Shown in pieces: positions 63,693-64,000 of a stretch of DNA of 64,000 nucleotides (position 1 is its first letter; every line of letters starts with the position of its first letter). This stretch comes from Pseudomonas citri (lineage in GTDB: Bacteria > Pseudomonadota > Gammaproteobacteria > Pseudomonadales > Pseudomonadaceae). The notes below the pieces were generated by a model. That model was given only the letters and a program-made list of their open reading frames with translations. It had not been told where the DNA came from and made no database searches. A program made the position numbers and the translations under genes. The stretch spans positions 151,919 to 215,918 of the forward strand of contig NZ_JAODAB010000009.1 in assembly GCF_025336485.1 (NCBI RefSeq). The letters are read 5' to 3'.

Positions 63693-63788
63693 TCCTTGCT
63701 GTCATATTAAGGCGGGCTTTCGGTGGCGAGAGGGGGAGGGCTGGTTTCAGGTGTTTTGCAACTTATTGATAGAAAAGCAAAATAAGTG

Positions 63789-63816
63789 TTGACGGCGAAT
63801 TCTGGATCTCTATAAT
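63789..63816 (+). promoter_or_regulatory. Sigma-70 promoter P1 of an rRNA operon
   Basis: TTGACG (63789-63794) and the perfect TATAAT (63811-63816) are 16 bases apart. An AT-rich stretch (about 63767-63788) looks like an UP element and a GC-rich discriminator follows. Confidence 0.82.
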
Positions 63817-63934
63817 TCGCCCCACTTCCGGCGCAGTCGAAACGGAAAACTCCTTGAGATTCAATGAGTTAAGTAAGTTTCGAAGGTGCAGGGCTTCAAT
63901 TCATCGAAGTCCGGAAGCGCTGAAAAAAGAGGTG

Positions 63935-63962
63935 TTGACAGCAGCGAGTAACGCTGTAGAAT
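63935..63962 (+). promoter_or_regulatory. Sigma-70 promoter P2 of an rRNA operon
   Basis: TTGACA (63935-63940) and TAGAAT (63957-63962) are 16 bases apart and followed by TCGCCTCCCGCTGA. Tandem TTGACA / TAGAAT-TCGCC promoters followed by GAGAGATCGAAAGCGCAAGTGGT are characteristic of the region upstream of 16S rRNA in Pseudomonas. The 16S gene itself would lie beyond the window. Confidence 0.82.
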
Positions 63963-64000
63963 TCGCCTCCCGCTGACGAGAGATCGAAAGCGCAAGTGGT

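Noticed and set aside
63963..64000. Start of a 16S rRNA gene
   Set aside because: The bases after promoter P2 match rRNA leader, not the 16S 5' end, so only the promoters are reported.

Overview
The window is chromosomal DNA of a Pseudomonas, most likely a plant-associated member of the P. fluorescens complex. The reasoning: GC-rich pseudomonad codon use, pycR-pycAB, pntAA-pntAb-pntB and gcdR-gcdHG gene sets as in other pseudomonads, a complete HSI-II-type type VI secretion locus, Pseudomonas-typical DUF6124, DUF2388 and DUF6543 proteins, and an Hrp-box-driven type III effector gene. The species cannot be named from the sequence alone.

Layout. 1-3.5 kb: start of a divergent LysR gene (pycR) and the two-subunit pyruvate carboxylase pycA-pycB. 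3.6-5.5 kb: an autotransporter. 5.7-7.3 kb: an Hrp box, a type III chaperone and a YopT/HopN1-like cysteine protease effector. 7.3-10 kb: an amino-acid ABC transporter (permease and binding protein, no ATPase) divergent from mmuM. 10.1-15.4 kb: a 1758-residue DUF6543 toxin-like protein with an OTU-like segment that appears circularly permuted. 15.5-18.9 kb: two GNAT acetyltransferases and a PaiB protein, divergent from a MocR regulator whose linker DNA carries five DnaA-box-like sequences. 19-23.6 kb: a second large DUF6543 protein. 23.7-25.9 kb: acetylpolyamine amidohydrolase and a polyamine-binding protein.

26-31 kb is an AT-richer accessory block. It holds an unrecognised three-gene operon with predicted membrane segments, a DUF6119/TIGR04141 protein, a possible insertion-sequence remnant, a DUF6124 gene and palindromic repeats. 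31.1-51.3 kb is one uninterrupted T6SS operon, tssABCEFG-clpV-sfa-orfX-fha-tssJKLM-pppA-ppkA, with many start/stop overlaps. It encodes sheath, baseplate, ATPase, membrane complex and the Thr-phosphorylation switch, but no hcp or vgrG, so tube and spike must be encoded elsewhere.

51.3-54.3 kb, minus strand: three tandem DUF2388 paralogues and a DUF4105 protein. 54.6-59.8 kb, minus strand: a DUF1127 protein, an acetyl-CoA hydrolase/CoA-transferase and transhydrogenase pntAA-pntAb-pntB. The DUF1127/CoA-transferase gap is rich in CTGTAC/CTGTAT motifs. 60.2-63.7 kb: glutarate catabolism (gcdR divergent from gcdH-gcdG). The last 210 bases hold tandem rRNA-type promoters; an rrn operon very probably begins just outside.

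No tRNA gene, CRISPR array, intact transposase or integrase was recognised.
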